From: Pyrus communis
Lineage: Eukaryota; Streptophyta; Magnoliopsida; Rosales; Rosaceae
Assembly (NCBI RefSeq): GCF_963583255.1
Contig: NC_084815.1
Span: 8,665,724 to 8,729,723, forward strand
Direction: 5' to 3'
Length of the DNA stretch: 64,000 nucleotides
Shown one piece after another: positions 10,245-22,605 of this stretch. Every line of letters starts with the position of its first letter. Positions within the stretch are counted from its first letter, which is position 1. A program made the translations under genes and the position numbers. The notes under the pieces are model-generated. The model did not search any database. It was not told where the DNA came from and was given only the letters and a program-made list of their open reading frames with translations.

Positions 10245-11622
10245 TGTTGTGTTCCTTATTAGTGAAAAATATGGTTAGTATAATGGCACGAGTAAGGGTG
10301 TCGAACCACATGAACTGATTGGACCTCTATAAATTACTAACTTTGAAAGAACCCTAACTAAAGAATGAAAGTAACCAATTGAGAGTAGTTTTTGTGCTGT
10401 AAACTTAATTAAATTAAAATGCAAATGTAGCAACGAATAATATATTGCTGTAGAAGCAATGGAGATGAGGCCAGAGATTCGAATTCACCGTTACAAAACC
10501 AATTCCATGTTTATAAAGTTATGTCGTATTCAACTACCAACATGTTTCTTGAGTTTGTTTTACATATATATGATCAACTATATGATGTGTGGTTTTGATC
10601 AAATGCTCATAATCTGCAACCTAATTGGGATGTTCAACTTCAGTTCCTAATTAAGAGTCTTTAGCACGCAAGAAAATGTTAAAGAACCAAAGAAAATACA
10701 TGGAAGGATGTTTGCATAGCATTCTCTTCATTCATTCACATGTCTACCAAGATTAAGCATGATGTTTACTATAATCTTGATTAAATGATCTGTAGTTAAC
10801 CCAAATGATGATCAAACATTAAAATCAACAAACAAATTTAACAATAAATTCAGTGAATGAAACAAGAAGCATATTGATGAACTAATTACTGTAACTTAAA
10901 AACATGGATCAATTTTGCAAGGCTACATCAAAATCCCTAGTTATGAACTTAGTTACACATCATGTTCATAGAAATTAAAGCGAAAATATACAACATGAGT
11001 GAAAATAAATTCAGGAGAGGAAACCCTTGAAGCAATTATGATGTAGAACTTCTTCAAAAACAGCCTTCGATGAGTCTTCAGTAGTGGTGAAAGTGTATGG
11101 AATGGCTAGGGTTTTTTAAAGAGTGAATAAAAAGAGGAAAAATAGATAATCAGAATTGTGTAATTCGCCTAGAATAAAAAGGGCATGTAAAAATGGCTAA
11201 AAGGCAAGTTTTTATGGTGTAAAAAAGGCTAGAAGATATTCCAAAGTGATCCTAACAACTTAGCCTTTATTTTGCACTTTTTTGCCTTATTTGGCACCTC
11301 CAAATCAGGCTAGATATCTCAATTCCTTTCCCATTCTGTTCCTGATCTTCTAACAAGCCAGATTCATATTGGATTCTTTATTTGGACTTCAAAACTAGTA
11401 ACAACTTTACTTGGGCTCCTAAACATGCCACTAAACTTCTCTCCACGTTCGAATAAGGATCAGCTCCAAAAAGGGCATGTTTTCACTTCTTTTGCCCTCA
11501 AATTGATCCTAAAGTACATGTAACTGCACATTAACACAAAATAGGGTAAAATGCAACCAGTTTAACTCAAAAACATCACAAAGAGACTAGAAATGGATGG
11601 TATAAAAATATATAAGTTATCA
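10245..11622 (-). repeat. 3' LTR of Gy2, 1378 bp
   Basis: Minus strand starts TGATAACTTATATAT and ends GGAACACAACA. It pairs with 24803-26168 and with the interrupted solo LTR 59490-63119. Confidence 0.88.
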
Positions 11623-11640
11623 AATACCCCCAAACCTGGT
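11623..11640 (-). other. Polypurine tract of Gy2
   Basis: Minus strand CCAGGTTTGGGGGTATT lies directly before the LTR start TGATAAC. Confidence 0.7.
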
Positions 11641-12118
11641 TTTTGCTAGTCCTCAAACAAAACTATAACTAAAAACACACAAAAACAATAAAATTTAACT
11701 ATACCACTTTCGTTGGCTAAACGATTGCATTGAGCATGTGCAACAAGCCTTTAAACCTCAAGGTGTCCCTAGTCAGAGGAGTTATGTCTCTTGAGGGTTT
11801 ACAGTGCTGACGCCCACAAACAGCTACAGACTCTGCAAACAAATTGGTTAAAGTATAATTGAAACAAACTAATAAGAACCAATGAAAGCTTAGTCATACA
11901 TTCAAACCAAAAGTTTGCCACTTCAAATAATCGTATCATGTGTAAAGTGTAAGAATATTACTCCATGACTCAGGACTTCAAAGACACCATACTCAAATGC
12001 TAAAGATAGAATTCGCCTCAACTCTATTCCTCACAGATATCACTTAAATTTTCACTCAGATCCTAAAGTGTAGTCTCTCCACAAACATATATGGGTGAAA
12101 TTATGTAAAAGGGAATCA
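11641..12118 (-). other. Gy2 3' non-coding region, distal part
   Basis: Continues on the far side of the nested copia element at 22606. No coding signal. Confidence 0.55.
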
Positions 12119-12123
12119 AAATT

Positions 12124-14009
12124 TGAAGGGAAATCTATGAGATTCATGTGGGATTTCTAGTGACTAGCATGCATATACAATTCAAAATTTATATACGAAA
12201 GCAACGGAAGCATGTCATACATTTTATCAAAGCTATAGTCATGCAAATCCCCTTCAAGATGCATAGGTTTATATAAGATGCATCAAAACAAAATTTAGAA
12301 GAAGAACAAACTAGAGGTTTAGTTTTATACCTCTTGATCTAGATCTTAGACCAAGGATGGACCACCTTCAAGATCTTTGCTCCTCAAACTCCTTGAGCCT
12401 AGCCTCCCTCCTTGCTTCCTCCACTTTGTAAAGTAAGTGCTCCTAGGTTCTCTTCAAGTTTCCAAAGATATGAAAACCTCTAAAGATCCTCACCCACTTT
12501 GTATTGAGAAAGATGAAGGAATAACCAAAAGGGTGTATAGATGATTAGTTAAATCACCCCCTTGGTGGCCGGCCCTTTGTGTTCAAGAGAGAGAGCTTTT
12601 CTTTTCTCTTTTGTTGTTTTAGAACACATAAAACCCCTAATGAACTTTGTGTTATAAAGTTCCTTTTATAGACAAAAGAAACAAGTCAACATTTTAACCT
12701 ATCTCTCCCTTGATGGCCGGCCATATGTGTTTGGTTTGGGCTTTGGGCTTTTAATTATTTCATGTCATCCAATGCTTGAATAAAAGCCCAATGGTTTTTG
12801 GCCCAATGGGCCTAATTAAACCCGAACGTTTCTTTAAGCCCAAAACGATCTTTATCGCTTTTATGATTTCTTTAGACTTTCTAAATTAATCAAAACACTT
12901 AATTAATCCAATTAATTATTTCCTTCATCCATTAGTTACTCACTACAAGAGTGTATTGGTGAACAATCTTTTAGGTTCTAATTAGCAAGGCAGTGAGGTG
13001 ATTGGCACCAATCCAATTGATTATCCAATGACTTAGTGAATTAAAACTTACTTTTAATTCACCTTCCTTTTGATGACTACATTTAATCATCTAGAAGAAT
13101 TCACAAGCCATGAGTGACATCTAACCATATATCATGGCTACCCAAGCTAATGTAGAAGTTATTCGGAGAACCTATTCAGTTGGAATTACAATGTAATTTG
13201 ATCCTTCTCTAAAACAATACTCTCAATCACATTACTAGGGTATGGATTTATAATGTCAAACCCCTAATGTGATTATTCCTTCTTATATGATTCATTTGAG
13301 ACGTATAGGAACGCTTTCCTTTATTACGCTCGATACTTCGGCCGAAGATTCCCGAATCATATCTTAGAGTATTCATCCTCTCTTATCGAGGATTAGAGAT
13401 TCCTTGTTGCGCATTCACTTGCCTTCATGGCTAAGTGGCTTAACCCCAACGATGCCTTGGACACTCGCGAACGGAATGACTTTAACATAATCAAATATTA
13501 AGTACTTAACCACAAGACAACGACGATGCCTCAGGTCAAAGGATTACTTACATTATTCCAACCATTAGAGTTACTTGCTTGACATGTGAGTAGACCTCCA
13601 TGCAAGTACTCTCGTTCGATTGTGTTCAGTGAACTCATTCCCTTAATGAGCACCTACATACTTGTCTTAGTGTCACTACACGAATGGGATGAGACTTTCC
13701 ATCCTTCCAATTGAAGCGGACATAGTATGTACCGGTCTATGGATTGTCAGTATCCCTCCGACAATCCTATGACCAGGAACCTTTTTGGACATGATGGTTA
13801 TGAGAAGAAGGTCTCTGTAATCTAACATCATTAGGTTACTTCTTCCATCGATCCATTGTCCATGGGTTCACTATTTAGGACATATTTCGTTTATTGAGAT
13901 AGTCCTAATTAGTATCTTTGCCTTCTGATATATAAGAATCATCTATACATCAGTTCATTGTCCTGAAAGGTTTCTTCCAAAGATTGACTTTCAGGGCATA
14001 TTTCCAACA
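12124..14009 (-). repeat. 3' LTR of Cp1, 1886 bp
   Basis: Minus strand starts TGTTGGAAATATGCCC and ends ATTTCCCTTCA. It contains two GGCCGGCC palindromes (12567 and 12715). A block at about 13399-13460 is shared with the LTR of Cp2. Confidence 0.93.
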
Positions 14010-14020
14010 ATCTCCCACTT
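14010..14020 (-). other. Polypurine tract of Cp1
   Basis: Minus strand AAGTGGGAGAT abuts the 3' LTR. The identical tract precedes the 3' LTR of Cp2 at 47284-47294. Confidence 0.85.
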
Positions 14021-14883
14021 GCACTAAAGTCAATCACCAGTGTATCTCATACATGCTAGTTGAGTGAGCTTATGCTCGTAGGTTAACTTGGTTATGTATT
14101 AATCCTTTTATTTAAAAAAGGATTTACTTATAAAATGTTTCCAAAACATTTGATGATGTCTCTTTCTTGTGTTCGAATACTTTGATGAGACCTTGATTCC
14201 ATGGCTTGAGCTATCACCCCATTACGTCGTAGTATGCTACTAACGACCTTATGGTTTGGATTCAATCATTGGTTCTAAAAGAACCCTTTCCATTCAAAAT
14301 ACCTTTTGAAGCAGTTTCTAAAACAATATATCATTATATATTTCATTTGTATACTTTATACAAACTTTGCTCCAACCTTGAGACCATTGTAGTACGATAC
14401 TAACAATACATTCATATGATTAGTACTTCATCCATTATGAAGTTCCATTTGTTAAAATGGGTTATTTTCACTTTGGTTCGTAACCTAAGTGAATGCACGC
14501 TTCCAAAGTCCCACTCTGATGTTCCTTTCTTAAAGGCAATAATACTCTATCAGTTGCTTTGGTTCTAATCCTGGGATATAGTAATATCTTAAAGTGATAA
14601 CCCATGGTTTTTCACTTTTGGATATCTACTCACAAGTCCATACATGTGTCCCTTTTGTGATTTTATGACACATTCATTATAAGGGATATGAAAATGATTT
14701 TCTATCATATAGGAAAATGCTTTCTTAAATTAAATTTTATGATTTGAACCATGAGGTGACGAATTTGGATTGTCTTGTTGTTAAACTATATGTTGTGACT
14801 CATTTTGAAACTATTCCCTTTTGTTTCATCAACTTGTCCATATGCTTTGTTATTAGCTTGTTCTCATAAAAGAGAATGATGGA

Positions 14884-16376
14884 TGATGAGTATCTTTTAT
14901 ATTATATATTTAACCCTATTCTTAGTATATTTTGGTTAATAATTTGGAAGAATTTTGATACTTTGAATTATATTTCCAATATAGGATTTTCGACTTCCTC
15001 TGGAGCAAAACATGGTCAAATGGACGAATTTTGGAGTAATTCCAATTGGAGGACGTTCGTGAGTCACTTAGCTTGATCGTGTCAAAATATCAGATTTTTC
15101 TACCAAGCGATGATTTTCTGGCAATAAAATAAAGGAGCAATGTGCAGTGCTGGAATAGTGACATTTCGGGCTTGAATTGCATTTTTGGAGCCCAAGATGA
15201 CCTCGGATGGGTTTGTGGCCTTCTGGAGATGTGTTCAGAATGTTATTATCTTTAAAACAAGCTATCTTGGGCCGGATTTGAAGAAGATTTGAGGCTAAAA
15301 CGGGGCTGAACAGTTTCTGTGCAGTTTTTCCTAGTTTAATTAGGCTTTATTTTCTATTTTATTTTATTATTATTTAGTTTCTTAGTGGGAATAAAATACC
15401 TTAGGGTTAGGGTTTGTGTTTTAGCTTTTAGTGAGATATTAAAAGGCTCAGCCGTTCTAAATCTTGGAGTTTTTCTTTTATGCAACTTTTGGGAGACAGA
15501 GAACTTGGTTAGGGTTCTTAGAGATTTTCTACTTTAAGGTGTTTTCATTCCTTTTATTCTTAATAATATGTTCTATGATTTCAATTATGAATATGCGTAA
15601 CTAATTCCTTTTGCTAGGGTGAAGCCGTAAGCCTTAGCATGAATATGTGATTTTTATTTAATTGCTTATGATTGATTGCATGCATACTTTGAATTATTGA
15701 TCACCGTGATTAAAACTATCTAATTGTCTTGATGCCTGATCACCATTATGATCTTTAGAAAAGTAGTTTGATGCAATTTTGGTCGGAAGGTTCCCTGAAA
15801 TTGATGCTGGCTTCTTGTGATTAATGATTGTAATTTCACTTAAGATGAACACCACGTCTTAAGGGTTGCATGGTTTTTCAAAGGGTTTTTATAAAGCATA
15901 ATGAGTCTCTCATGTTCAGATTTAATCCGAACGTCCGGACGGGTTGCATGTTAGATATACGTTCTATGTTGGAGGTTCCAAGTAGAATATAAATTAGAAA
16001 AACCTAACCTTCAAAATGGCATGTGTAGATCATAAGTAATTGATAAAAATACATAGGATTGCAAGGTGATGGTGGAACTCTAGTGTTTTCTTAATTTGAT
16101 TTTTCCAAAACAGTTTTATTTTCCTTTCATCTTTAATATTGCATATTAGTTTATTTTTATTAATTAAATTCGTTTTAATTTAGGTAAGTTATAAAACCAA
16201 TCATCTCAACTTTCTGCTTTACAGTAATTAATTGAAATTTAGTTTGTTTCGAATTATTTAATAATCCCTGTGGAGAACGACCTTGCGAGAACCGCTTATA
16301 CTACAACAACCTTGTCATTCTTGCAAGTAATATAGGAGTTTTTAACCCATTTGCATGTGTGGTAAAATCTCTATCA
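14884..16376 (+). mobile_element. Solo LTR, gypsy type, 1493 bp, inside Cp1
   Basis: Starts TGATGAGTATC and ends CTCTATCA, with perfect 5-bp duplication ATGGA at 14879-14883 and 16377-16381. The 3' part contains TCCCTGTGGAGAACGACC followed by an ACTACAAC stretch, seen near the 3' ends of Tat/Athila-type LTRs. No interior or second LTR. Confidence 0.9.
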
Positions 16377-16381
16377 ATGGA

Positions 16382-17308
16382 CAACTTCCAACATATAACC
16401 ATTTTATGCTAGGTTAACGAAACCAACATTCAAAGACTATTCTTTAGAATGTTACACAACATAGAATTTAACGTTTTGAAGAGCTTGAGTCTTTTAACAA
16501 TTAAAATTACAAACTCTTAATAATAGTCAAATACTATTATTATTTAGACAACTATAAACCAATCATATTCAAGTTTATAGCCATTTTTACACCTCCCACT
16601 ATTTCTCATGACTTTAATGAGAAATAATTTCATACATTCAAAAATGTATAAACGTGGAATATACGGGTAGAGGACATTGTGTAGTAGCTTTAAAACCTTT
16701 CAAGCTCATTTGTTTCAACCTTCATTAAGTTGATGCCTTGTTATTAAGTGATTAAAATCTTTTAACTTTTTATAGATTTAGACACTTCTTTCTTGGTTTT
16801 AATCACTAACACACTTAACATTTTAAAACAATTTTAAGAATGCCCAATTAGTTGTTCAAAACTACTAATTGAATCAAGAGTGACCTTGATTATTGTGGTT
16901 TAAGTGATAACCATATAAGAAACGTTTTTCTTATTACTTATATCATTATAATGTGATATAAATCTTGTATCTCAACTAGGATACAACAAGACAATATTCA
17001 ATTCATAACACTACTTTAAGGAAATAATATATTAGAAGGCATTCTTCACATTACATTAATATGATAATTCAAACATTCATAATATTTAATACAAAAGACA
17101 TTAGCTCTATACTTTTAGAGACTAATTAAAATACCTTCATACATTTAGGCAATATTAGTGATCATCCATCATATGAAGCCACATAATAAGTTCTTAACAA
17201 AATAAGAGAGTTTAAAGACAATCTTTAAATGCCTAACAAACTTCCGAAGTAGTAAGCAAAAACATGGTGATCGAACCCTTCTCCACTTTTCCTTTGCTTG
17301 TTCCTCTT
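16382..17308 (-). other. Cp1 interior downstream of gag, no recognisable pol
   Basis: With 14021-14878 this is all that separates gag from the polypurine tract. It is AT-rich and full of stops on both strands. Some phrases resemble the 3' end of the Cp2 interior, so it is probably decayed pol/3' leader. Confidence 0.5.
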
Positions 17309-17325
17309 CTACTTGGCTTCTCCAC

Positions 17326-17421
17326 CTATATACAATTATACAAGTGATTAGCCTTTTATATCAAATATAAATATTTAGAAGATCTAACATTTAGAATTGA
17401 AGATAAGAACATAAACCATAC
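17326..17421 (-). other. Predicted 96-nt intron at the 3' end of Cp1 gag
   Basis: Minus strand donor AAAAG|GTATGG just after the zinc knuckle and acceptor TTGTATATAG|GTGG. The intervening sequence is T-rich. Splicing keeps frame and reaches a stop (17309-17311) five codons later. This is inferred from consensus only. Confidence 0.5.
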
Positions 17422-18268
17422 CTTTTGGTTTGTCCTTAAGAGTTGCAAGGTAAAACCTGCAATTCCTCCTCCAATGCCCCTCCTTTCCACAGTGGTGGCA
17501 AGTCCCCTTGGGCTCCATTGCCTTTTTCTTTTTCTTCACTCCTCCTTTCGGCTTAGGAGTGGGAGACTTTATCTCCTTCCTCTTTCCTTTGCCATACGGC
17601 TTAGGATTGGAAGAGGATGGCTTGTTGTAGGCTACTGCAACAGTCCCTACAACGTTCTCTTTCATAGTCTTCTCAACAGTTACTAACATATTTAGTAACT
17701 CAGAGAGAGTATGATCCATCTTATTCATGTTGTAGTTCATTACGAACTGCGAAAATGAATCAGGAAGAGAAGCCAATATAAAGTCCTGGGCCAATTCCCC
17801 GTCAAGTGGAGTACCTAGGTTCTCCAGTTGTTCTATGAATCCTATCATCTTCAGTACATGTTGATGCACTGGAGCCCCTTTGACCATCTTGGTCTTCACA
17901 AGTTCACAAACAGTGTTAAAGCGACGGTTGCGCATCCCTTCACCATATAACTCCGTAAGATGGAGTATTATGGAAAATGCACTGTCCATGCCCTCGTGCT
18001 GTCTCTGTAGCTCCTCATTCATGGAAGCCAACAGATAGCACTTGGCTTGTGTATCATCCTCAACGTGCTTGTCATACTTAGCACGTTCATCCTCTGTGGC
18101 CTCAGGGCCAAGAGGTATGTCAGGAGGAGGCTTGTCAAGTACGTAAATAATCTTCTCCAATGTTAGGAGAATCTTGACATTACGATACCAGGTTGGGAAA
18201 TTAGGCCCTTCTAGGCAATGTTTGTCGAGTATTTTCGCGAACGTGCTTCCAACCATATCTAAATACAT
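17384..18268 (-). CDS. Copia Gag polyprotein of Cp1 (intact)
   Basis: Capsid/nucleocapsid protein that packages element RNA into cytoplasmic particles. About 294 residues from the ATG at 18266-18268; a second ATG at 18254-18256 (MVGSTFAKILDKH) is the more usual start for the family. Order: N-terminal region with LEGPNFPTWYRNVKILL, UBN2-type capsid core (QRQHEGMDSAFSIILHLTEL, GFIEQLENLGTPLDGELAQD, ILASLPDSFSQFVMNYNMN), a basic Lys-rich stretch, then one zinc knuckle CHHCGKEGHWRRNC. There is no frameshift or premature stop before the knuckle. The last dozen residues (MVYVLIF) read through what looks like an intron; splicing at 17421/17326 would end the protein with GEAK. No pol follows. Confidence 0.9.
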   Translation of the reverse strand: MYLDMVGSTFAKILDKHCLEGPNFPTWYRNVKILLTLEKIIYVLDKPPPDIPLGPEATEDERAKYDKHVEDDTQAKCYLLASMNEELQRQHEGMDSAFSIILHLTELYGEGMRNRRFNTVCELVKTKMVKGAPVHQHVLKMIGFIEQLENLGTPLDGELAQDFILASLPDSFSQFVMNYNMNKMDHTLSELLNMLVTVEKTMKENVVGTVAVAYNKPSSSNPKPYGKGKRKEIKSPTPKPKGGVKKKKKAMEPKGTCHHCGKEGHWRRNCRFYLATLKDKPKGMVYVLIFNSKC

Positions 18269-18274
18269 AAACAA

Positions 18275-20701
18275 TAAAATAAATTAGTTTGATTGTTGAT
18301 TAAGTCACACGATTCGGGTCTTTAAACCGAATGACACCACCCACCATTTTTGGCAAATTCCATATCCCTCAATAGAATCCGAGAGTTATGTTGAACTCTT
18401 AGCGGGGTATGGGAGACTCACCATTACCAAGCCCACCTCAGAATTATATCATGTTGGTTAGCAAAAATAATGGTGAGAGAATAACACTTTAGTCATTTAC
18501 AACTCTTGTAATTACCCATCTAGTTTGGCCTCTAGAGAATGAATGCCTCAGAATTATATCATGTTGGCACCAATGCACTTAGTTAAGTTATTCCCACCAT
18601 GCTTAGTTTATGTAGAGGTTCAAGCACAACCTCAGAATTATATCATGTTGGTCATACTTGTTGTCTACACTCACCTCATCATATGTTTATGGACTCCTCC
18701 TGGATGTAAGCACATACTTTGTACTTCCCCATTATAGGGTGAAGCCGGTGCATGAGTCACAAACGATTGGAGCCCACCACGGTGGAAGGCCTACGAAGAA
18801 ATGTTCAAAACATCTCTCGTTTATCAACTTAATATTCTTTGTTGGTTGAGGGATTTTAAGGTCTCATCAATTTTATTTATTTAAACATATTCAAATAAAT
18901 TGTCCTATTACAACTACTAGTCCAAAGTTAATGAAATTAATAGCATATGATATCCCCACTATTCGTTTTCATAAAACAAATCAATATCAAAACATTTTTC
19001 AAAATATTGGAGATATATATAACTACTAATTGAAATCATTATAGTTTAGTAGCGTATGATACTCCCACTATTTGTTTTGAGAAAAAACAAATCAATATAA
19101 AAAAAAACGAATTTTTCAAATATTGGAAGTAACTACTACTACTACGGTTTTTGCAATCCTTTGAAATTGGACTTTATAGTTATCTTAGGCTCTTGGATGA
19201 CCATGGACTTATTGGGTTATTGCAACAACGAGCCAACATTGTTGAATAAGATCTCGGGGAGGTTGTGTCATTTTAATTACGTGCTTTTCAATCCAATTAA
19301 AACATTTTCATTGAGCCATTAGAAATGAAAGACAATCATTCACTGCTTATTAGGGTGTTGGACCCATTTAATCTTGAATCTCATGTCAAAACCCTCTTTT
19401 AGTTATGTCTCCTTACCAATAGTTAAAGAAACTCTAGTCTAGCACTAGAGGGAATCAACTAACTAAAAGAGATTAAGAAGTAATAAGAATTACAAACCGA
19501 TTTGTACAAATTCCTACAAATTACACATACTAAGAGGGAGAGATAGATTAATGTCGAAACGTGACAAGGTCCAATTGAAACAGTAATTAAAACACATTCC
19601 CAAGGTTCAAACAATTTGATTTTAGCGCCTTATCTCATAGCTCAATTATCGTTTAAGGCATAAGTCCATAGTCACCCATTTTCTAACTACTTAATCATAT
19701 TAAATAATCAAATGGAATGCAACATATAAACAATTAGATTTAGTGCATATGGGCATAATATTATGTTGAGTTCAAACAATTAAAATCAAACATTTTAACT
19801 TTAACAAATAGTAAGGGCCTAAATGCAAATATGAAAAAGTTAGGGGTTAAACCGTAAATACTCAAAAGTAAAAACAACTTTTTAAATTACAAAAAACCCC
19901 ACAAGTGGGAAATCCACTAAGGGTGGCCGGCCACATTTTAAGGGATGGGATATCTCACCCAATTTTGCATTGAACCAACATAAAGTAGAAGAAAAATATA
20001 TCTTGTTTGTCACTTAGTTTTGCTTAAAGGACTTTAGGGAAAAGGGTGATGGAAATATATATCTAGACAAGTCTAGGTATTAATTTAAATTTTGGTGTAG
20101 GCTATGGATGGTATGTACATCATCCATAACCACAAAACAATGCATGTAAAACCATTTTCACCAAAAACTAAACCATGAACACCAAGAACAAAACCATGAA
20201 CATATTTTCAAGATTTGTATGTTCTTGGTGTTTTTTCAAACCCAAAAAACAAAAGTGACAAGATCACTACTTTCTAGCTTCAAAGTGTGTGTGTGAGGTT
20301 CAAAACAAAACACAAACACTAACAAAAAAATCCCCATTTAGCCGAACCCCCTTTAAGGAATAAAACCCCAAAATTTTTGTTTCTAAACCCTCTTTTCATT
20401 CATGCATCCAAAACATTTTTGCATACATATCTTTCTCAACTATTGATACACCTTTTTCAACATTTGAAAAGAAAAAAGATAAACATATTTTGAATGAAAA
20501 ACAGTTTAAACTCAAACTTCATTCATGCATCAAAAACACTTTTCTTGCATATCCTTTTCAACTTTTGATTTACAATTTTTCAACACTTTGAAAAAAAAAA
20601 ACAAAAGATAAACATATTTTGAATGAAGCAATAATATGACATACATAAAATTAAAACCCATATGCATAAAATCTAAAAGGACACATCATACATAAACCTT
20701 T
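18275..20701 (-). other. Long 5' leader of Cp1
   Basis: 2.4-kb non-coding leader between primer site and gag. It holds the three 22-nt repeats (18436-18651), an inverted repeat at 18774-18785, a GGCCGGCC site at 19925, and A-rich runs at 20570-20620. Several blocks are shared with the Cp2 leader despite overall divergence. Confidence 0.75.
18436..18651 (-). repeat. Three spaced copies of a 22-nt leader motif in Cp1
   Basis: Copies at 18630-18651, 18546-18567 and 18436-18457, identical to each other. Minus-strand form starts CCAACATGATA and ends TTCTGAGG. Start-to-start spacing is 84 and 110 nt. Cp2 has the homologous triplet at 43730-43944. Confidence 0.88.
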
Positions 20702-20715
20702 GGCTCTTGATACCA
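20702..20715 (-). other. Primer binding site of Cp1
   Basis: Minus strand TGGTATCAAGAGCC, two bases after the 5' LTR end. This is the initiator-Met-tRNA type with one extra A, identical to Cp2. Confidence 0.85.
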
Positions 20716-20717
20716 CT

Positions 20718-22600
20718 TGAAGGGAAATCTATGAGATTCATGTGGGATTTCTAGTGACTAGCATGCATATACAATTCAAAATTTATATACGAAAGCAACG
20801 GAAGCATGTCATACATTTTATCAAAGCTATAGTCATGCAAATCCCCTTCAAGATGCATAGGTTTATATAAGATGCATCAAAACAAAATTTAGAAGAAGAA
20901 CAAACTAGAGGTTTAGTTTTATACCTCTTGATCTAGATCTTAGACCAAGGATGAACCACCTTCAAGATCTTTGCTCCTCAAACTCCTTGAGCCTAGCCTC
21001 CCTCCTTGCTTCCTCCACTTTGTAAAGTAAGTGCTCCTAGGTTCTCTTCAAGTTTCCAAAGATATGAAAACCTCTAAAGATCCTCACCCACTTTGTAATG
21101 AGAAAGATGAAGGAATAAACAAAAGGGTGTATAGATGATTAGTTAAATCACCCCCTTGGTGGCCGGCCCTTTGTGTTCAAGAGAGAGAGCTTTTCTTTTC
21201 TCTTTTGTTGTTTTAGAACACATAAAACCCCTAATGAACTTTGTGTTATAAAGTTCCTTTTATAGACAAAAGAAACAAGTCAACATTTTAACCTATCTCT
21301 CCCTTGATGGCCGGCCATATGTGTTTGGTTTGGGCTTTGGGCTTTTAATTATTTCAAGTCATCCAATGCTTGAATAAAAGCCCAATGGGTTTTGGCCCAA
21401 TGGGCCTAATTAAACCCGAACGTTTCTTTAAGCCCAAAACGATCTTCATCGCTTTTATGATTTCTTTAGACTTTCTAAATTAATCAAAACACTTAATTAA
21501 TCCAATTAATTATTTCCTTCATCCATTAGTTACTCACTACAAGAGTGTATTGGTGAACAATCTTTTTGGTTCTAATTAGCAAGGCAGTGAGGTGATTGGC
21601 ACCAATCCAATTGATTATCCAATGACTTAGTGAATTAAAACTTACTTTTAATTCACCTTCCTTTTGATGACTACATTTAATCATCTAGAAGAACTCACAA
21701 GCTATGAGTGACATCTAACCATATATCATGGCTACCCAAGCTAATGTAGAAGTTATTCGGAGAACCTATTCAGTTGGAATTACAATGTAATTTGATCCTT
21801 CTCTAAAACAATACTCTCAATCACATTACTAGGGTATGGATTTATAATGTCAAACCCCTAATGTGATTATTCCTTCTTATATGATTCATTTGAGACATAT
21901 AGGAACGCTTTCCTTTATTACGCTCGATACTTCGGCCGAAGATTCCCGAATCATATCTTAGAGTATTCATCCTCTCTTATCGAGGATTAGAGATTCCTTG
22001 TTGCGCATTCACTTGCCTTCATGACTAAGTGGCTTAACCCCAACGATGCCTTGGACACTCGCGAACGGAATGACTTTAACATAATCAAAGATTAAGTACT
22101 TAACCACAAGACAATGACGATGCCTCAAGTCAAAGGATTACTTACATTATTCCAACCATTAGAGTTACTTGCTTGACATGTGAGTAGACCTCCATGCAAG
22201 TACTCTCGTTCGATTGTGTTCAGTGAACTCATTCCCTTAATGAGCACCTACATACTTGTCTTAGTGTCACTACACGAATGGGATGAGACTTTCCATCCTT
22301 CTAATTGAAGCGGACATAGTATGTACCGGTCTATGGATTGTCAGTATCCCTCCGACAATCCTATGACCAGGAACCTTTTTGGACATGATGGTTATGAGAA
22401 GGTCTCTGTAATCTAACATCATTAGGTTACTTCTTCCATCGATCCATTGTCCATGGGTTCACTATTTAGGACATATTTCGTTTATTGAGATAGTCCTAAT
22501 TAGTATCTTTGCCTTCTAATGTATAAGAATCATCTATACATCAGTTCATTGTCCTGAAAGGTTTCTTCCAAAGATTGACTTTCAGGGCATATTTCCAACA
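20718..22600 (-). repeat. 5' LTR of Cp1, 1883 bp
   Basis: Same ends as the 3' LTR; about 99% identical by eye. Target duplication AAATT follows at 22601-22605. Confidence 0.93.
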
Positions 22601-22605
22601 AAATT

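Larger units (their letters stand above)
12124..22600 (-). mobile_element. Copia-like element Cp1, gag-only (TR-GAG/LARD type), 10.5 kb
   Basis: Two LTRs (12124-14009 and 20718-22600) flank an interior with primer site, long leader, one gag ORF and polypurine tract. The 5-bp target duplication AAATT is perfect (12119-12123 and 22601-22605). The LTRs differ at roughly 18 positions plus a 3-bp indel by eye (about 1%), so insertion is recent. After removing a nested solo LTR, only about 1.8 kb separates the gag end from the polypurine tract. That is too little for PR-IN-RT-RH, and none is recognisable. Elements with LTRs and gag only are known as TR-GAG elements; mobilisation would need Pol in trans. 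Confidence 0.92.
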
